From: Nostocoides sp.
GTDB lineage: Bacteria; Actinomycetota; Actinomycetes; Actinomycetales; Dermatophilaceae
Reading direction: 5' to 3'
Assembly (NCBI GenBank): GCA_016702415.1
Contig: JADJEA010000001.1
Span: forward strand, 1,531,001-1,595,000
Length of the DNA: 64,000 nucleotides
The notes under the pieces are model-generated. The model did not search any database and was not told the origin of the DNA. It saw only the letters and a list, made by a program, of their open reading frames with translations. How positions within the stretch are numbered: the stretch's first letter is position 1; each line of letters starts with the position of its first letter. This document shows, one piece after another, positions 61,248 to 64,000 of the stretch. Both the position numbers and the translations under genes were made by a program.

Positions 61248-62663
61248 CTAGTCGACGCCGAACTCCATCGCGGCAGCGTCCAGGGCGTCGTCCCGCTCGG
61301 GATCGACGGCCGGGTTGGCGGCGATCTCCGCCGCGCCACCGGGTTCCAACTGGCCCACCAACTCGACGTGACCGACACCGAGTTGCCCCTGGGCGGCATA
61401 CAACTCCAGCTTGGCGCGTGAGTCGGCGATGTCGAGATTGCGCATCGTCAACTGGCCGATCCGGTCCACGGGACCGAACGCGGCATCCTCGACCCGCTCC
61501 ATCGACAGCTTGTCGGGGTGATACGAGAAGTTCTCGCCGCGGGTGTCGAGGATGGTGTAGTCGTCGCCGCGGCGCAGGCGCAGGGTCACCTGACCGGTGA
61601 TCGCCGAGGCGACCCAGCGCTGCAGCGACTCGCGCAGCATCAGGGACTGTGGGTCGAGCCAGCGGCCTTCATAGAGCAGCCGGCCCAGGCGCCGGCCCTC
61701 GGCGTGATAGTTGGCGACGGTGTCCTCGTTGTGGACGGCATTGAGCAGGCGTTCGTAGGCGATGTGCAGCAGCGCCATCCCCGGCGCCTCGTAGATCCCG
61801 CGGGATTTCGCCTCGATGATGCGGTTCTCGATCTGGTCGGACATCCCCAGGCCGTGCCGGCCGCCGATGGCATTGGCCTCGCGGACGAGGGCGACCGGGT
61901 CCAGGTCGCGGCCGTTGATGGCGACCGGGCGCCCCTGAAGGTAGGTGATGGTCACGTCCTCGGCGTCGATCGGGACGGCCGAGTCCCAGAAGCGGACCCC
62001 CATGATCGGCTCGACGGTCTCGAGGGAGATGTCGAGATGCTCCAGCGTCTTGGCCTCGTGGGTCGCGCCCCAGATGTTGGCGTCGGTCGAGTAGGCCTTC
62101 TCCTGACTGTCGCGATAGGGCAACCCGCGCTGCGTCAGCCACGCGCTCATCTCGTGTCGGCCGCCAAGCTCACCGACGAAGTCGGCGTCCAGCCACGGCT
62201 TGTAGATCCGCAGGCCTGGATTGGCCAGCAGGCCGTAGCGGTAGAAACGCTCGATGTCGTTGCCCTTGAAGGTGCTTCCGTCGCCCCAGATCGACACGTC
62301 GTCGGCGTGCATGGCGCGCACGAGCAGGGTGCCGGTCACCGCGCGCCCGATCGGGGTCGTGTTGAAGTAGGCCTTCCCCCCGCTGCGGATGTGGAAGGCC
62401 CCGCAGGCGATTGCCGACAACCCTTCCTCGACGAGGGCGTGAGTGCAGTCGACGAGGCGGGCGAGTTCCGCGCCGTACTGCCCGGCCCGCCCGGGCACCT
62501 GGTCGATCTCGGGCTCGTCATACTGCCCGATGTCGGCGGTGTAGGTGCACGGGATGGCACCCTTCTCACGCATCCACGCGACCGCGACGGAGGTGTCGAG
62601 GCCACCGGAGAAGGCAATGCCGACGCGCTCGCCGACGGGCAGGGAGGTCAAGACTTTGGACAC
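61248..62663 (-). CDS. argG: Argininosuccinate synthase, long type
   Basis: 471 residues. P-loop pyrophosphatase motif IAFSGGLDTSVAVAWM; RVGIAF and the DDVSIWGDGSTFKGNDIERFYRYG segment are of the longer ArgG class (about 450-480 aa, as in E. coli) rather than the 400-residue class usual in actinobacteria. It joins citrulline and aspartate. Leaderless-type start: TAGGCT, 7 nt, GTG. No other arg gene is nearby. Confidence 0.93.
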   Translation of the reverse strand: MSKVLTSLPVGERVGIAFSGGLDTSVAVAWMREKGAIPCTYTADIGQYDEPEIDQVPGRAGQYGAELARLVDCTHALVEEGLSAIACGAFHIRSGGKAYFNTTPIGRAVTGTLLVRAMHADDVSIWGDGSTFKGNDIERFYRYGLLANPGLRIYKPWLDADFVGELGGRHEMSAWLTQRGLPYRDSQEKAYSTDANIWGATHEAKTLEHLDISLETVEPIMGVRFWDSAVPIDAEDVTITYLQGRPVAINGRDLDPVALVREANAIGGRHGLGMSDQIENRIIEAKSRGIYEAPGMALLHIAYERLLNAVHNEDTVANYHAEGRRLGRLLYEGRWLDPQSLMLRESLQRWVASAITGQVTLRLRRGDDYTILDTRGENFSYHPDKLSMERVEDAAFGPVDRIGQLTMRNLDIADSRAKLELYAAQGQLGVGHVELVGQLEPGGAAEIAANPAVDPERDDALDAAAMEFGVD

Positions 62664-62791
62664 GCGCGTCAGCCTAATGACGAGGCCGTATGCCGAGCGC
62701 CCCCCGTCCACGGCCGCGGCGGGGCTGGGGCGCTCACGGCGAGAGCCACCGCGGCAGGAGAGCGGTTCGGGACGTTCGGTAGCCTGCGGGC

Positions 62792-63781
62792 ATGCAGCGT
62801 CGGCCCGCGATCGTCGCCCACCGCGGAGCGAGCGGATACCTGCCCGAGCACACGCTCGCGGCATACGACCTCGGCATCGCGCAGGGGGCGGACGCCTTCG
62901 AGATCGACGTGGTCCCCACCCGCGACGGGCACCTGATCGCGCGCCACGAGAACAACATCGCCTTCTCGACCGATGTCGGGCGGCATCCCGAGTTCGCCGA
63001 CCGGCGCGGCGCCCGGGTGGTGGCCGGGCACCCGCAGCACGGGTGGTTCACCGAGGACTTCACGCTCGCCGAGATCGCGGCGCTGCGGGCGATCGAGCCG
63101 TTGCCGGGAATCCGATCCACCGACCACGACGGGCGGTATGCCGTGCCCGCCCTCCCCGAGATCCTCGCCCGTCGGACGGCGCTGGCGGCCGAGCACGGCC
63201 GCCCGGTGGGCCTGAAGCTCGAGGTCAAGACGCCGGAGTACTTCACCGAGGCGGGCCTGCCGATGGCGGAGTCCCTCATCGAGGCCCTTGGTGACGCGCA
63301 TGCACTCGGCGCCGATTCGCCGGTCGAGATCATGTCCTTCGACTACGGGTTCCTCGTGCGGCTGCGGGGGCTCGGGGTGCCCAACCGCCTGGTCTTCCTC
63401 GTGGAGGAGGACCTGTCCGCCCCCGTCCCCGGCCACCCCGCGTGGACGTATGCCGATGCCGTCACCCCCGCGGGCCTCGCCGAGGCCGCCGGGCACGTCG
63501 ACATCATCGGACCCGGTCGCTCGGTGCTCTTCCCCGGGTTGCCGGACGGATCGCTCGGCTCGCCCACCGCGCTCTTTGCCGACGCCCACGCAGCCGGGCT
63601 GCGCGTCGACTGTTGGACCTTCCGGGCCGAGAATCTGTTCCTGCCCACCGACTTTCGCGTCGGTGACGACCCCGCGGGGTGCGGCGATCTCGCGGGGGTG
63701 GTCTCGGCATACGTCGAGGCGGGGCTGGACACGGTGATCACCGATCATCCCGACCTCGTCGTGGCGGCCCTGGGCCGCTGA
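62792..63781 (+). CDS. Glycerophosphodiester phosphodiesterase
   Basis: 329 residues. IVAHRGASGYLPEHTLAAYDLGIAQGAD holds the first catalytic His and the HRG motif, EIDVVPTRDGHLIARH the second, and LKLEVKTP the metal-binding Glu. It releases sn-glycerol-3-phosphate from phospholipid head groups. No signal peptide, so likely cytosolic. Leaderless start: TAGCCT, 6 nt, ATG. Divergent from argG. Confidence 0.93.
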   Translation: MQRRPAIVAHRGASGYLPEHTLAAYDLGIAQGADAFEIDVVPTRDGHLIARHENNIAFSTDVGRHPEFADRRGARVVAGHPQHGWFTEDFTLAEIAALRAIEPLPGIRSTDHDGRYAVPALPEILARRTALAAEHGRPVGLKLEVKTPEYFTEAGLPMAESLIEALGDAHALGADSPVEIMSFDYGFLVRLRGLGVPNRLVFLVEEDLSAPVPGHPAWTYADAVTPAGLAEAAGHVDIIGPGRSVLFPGLPDGSLGSPTALFADAHAAGLRVDCWTFRAENLFLPTDFRVGDDPAGCGDLAGVVSAYVEAGLDTVITDHPDLVVAALGR

Positions 63782-63896
63782 CCGCCCGCACGGGGCTGAC
63801 GTCCACCACGCCACACCCGAGACCCACCGGCGCCACCGCTCCCCGCGCCGGCCCCGGCCCGACGATCCCTCGCCGGGCCGAGGCCGGCGCGGCGAT

Positions 63897-64000
63897 CTAG
63901 GCGTCGCCCCCGGCGTTGCCGGAGGCGCCGGCGGTGACGTCGAGGAGGCGGTACTTTTCCGCGGCCCGACCGGGGATCGCCGGGTCGATCTCCCCGCGCG
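63897..64000 (-). CDS. aceE: C-terminal end of a gene, possibly pyruvate dehydrogenase E1
   Basis: The last 34 codons run into the window end: RGEIDPAIPGRAAEKYRLLD then VTAGASGNAGGDA and TAG. The KYRLLDVTAG ending resembles AceE C-termini, and aceE lies near fasR-fabD in many actinobacteria, but the stretch is too short to be sure. Read from outside the window towards it. Confidence 0.4.
   Translation of the reverse strand, partial: RGEIDPAIPGRAAEKYRLLDVTAGASGNAGGDA

Overview
The window is high-GC (about 70%) chromosomal DNA from an actinobacterium. Era, DnaG, ZnuABC/Zur, FabD-FabH-AcpP-FabF with FasR, NrtR, DUF3097 and DUF3145 all have actinobacterial character, and the order lepA-hemW-hrcA-dnaJ-rsmE-phoH-ybeY-CNNM/CBS-era is the standard block of the phylum. 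I would place it in Micrococcales, probably near Dermatophilaceae/Intrasporangiaceae; that placement is inference. No prophage, insertion sequence or CRISPR array is visible.

Layout. 1-14421: translation, heat-shock and ribosome-maturation core (lepA end, hemW, hrcA with a CIRCE operator, dnaJ, rsmE, an ECF-type sigma/anti-sigma pair, phoH, ybeY, a CNNM/CBS protein, era). 14533-20473: asd, then an overlapping operon of GntR regulator, ACC deaminase, a pyruvate-dehydrogenase-E1-like enzyme and a YbaK-type tRNA deacylase. 20506-28671: transporter/stress-protein/acetyltransferase operon, DDAH, a PadR-controlled oxidoreductase pair and a LysM protein. 28962-36838: leuA behind a leucine-codon leader peptide, an intergenic repeat cluster, membrane proteins, alkB, a 5'-truncated recO, and uppS. 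36848-40098: zur-znuBCA zinc uptake with a Zur-type box. 40192-50159: hydrolase, sseA, dusB, a YdeI gene running in frame into a frameshifted lipoprotein gene, dgt, dnaG and two tRNAs. 50271-54523: acetyltransferase, flavodoxin-like protein and the NAD-salvage operon pncB-pncA-nrtR. 54524-64000: a probable 6C small RNA, DUF3145, the fatty-acid synthesis cluster with fasR, a lipoprotein, argG, a GDPD and the last codons of a gene resembling aceE.

The strongest unexplained signal is sequence-wide. The 8-mer GTATGCCG (or CGGCATAC) occurs about 100 times by hand count, roughly once per 640 bp, where about 2 are expected from base composition. It lies in both orientations and all reading frames, forces rare codons, overlaps start codons and promoters, and twice forms inverted pairs between genes. 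This is how DNA-uptake sequences of Neisseria and Pasteurellaceae behave. It is a candidate uptake or other genome-wide recognition sequence in an actinobacterium.

A second recurrent pattern is the leaderless start: at least 16 genes have a TANNNT-like hexamer ending 6-7 nt before the start codon and no usable Shine-Dalgarno sequence. Other points of interest are the ACC-deaminase/ketoacid-dehydrogenase/tRNA-editing operon, twin palindromes between padR and its divergent neighbour, the leuA attenuator, and two damaged genes (recO and the lipoprotein).
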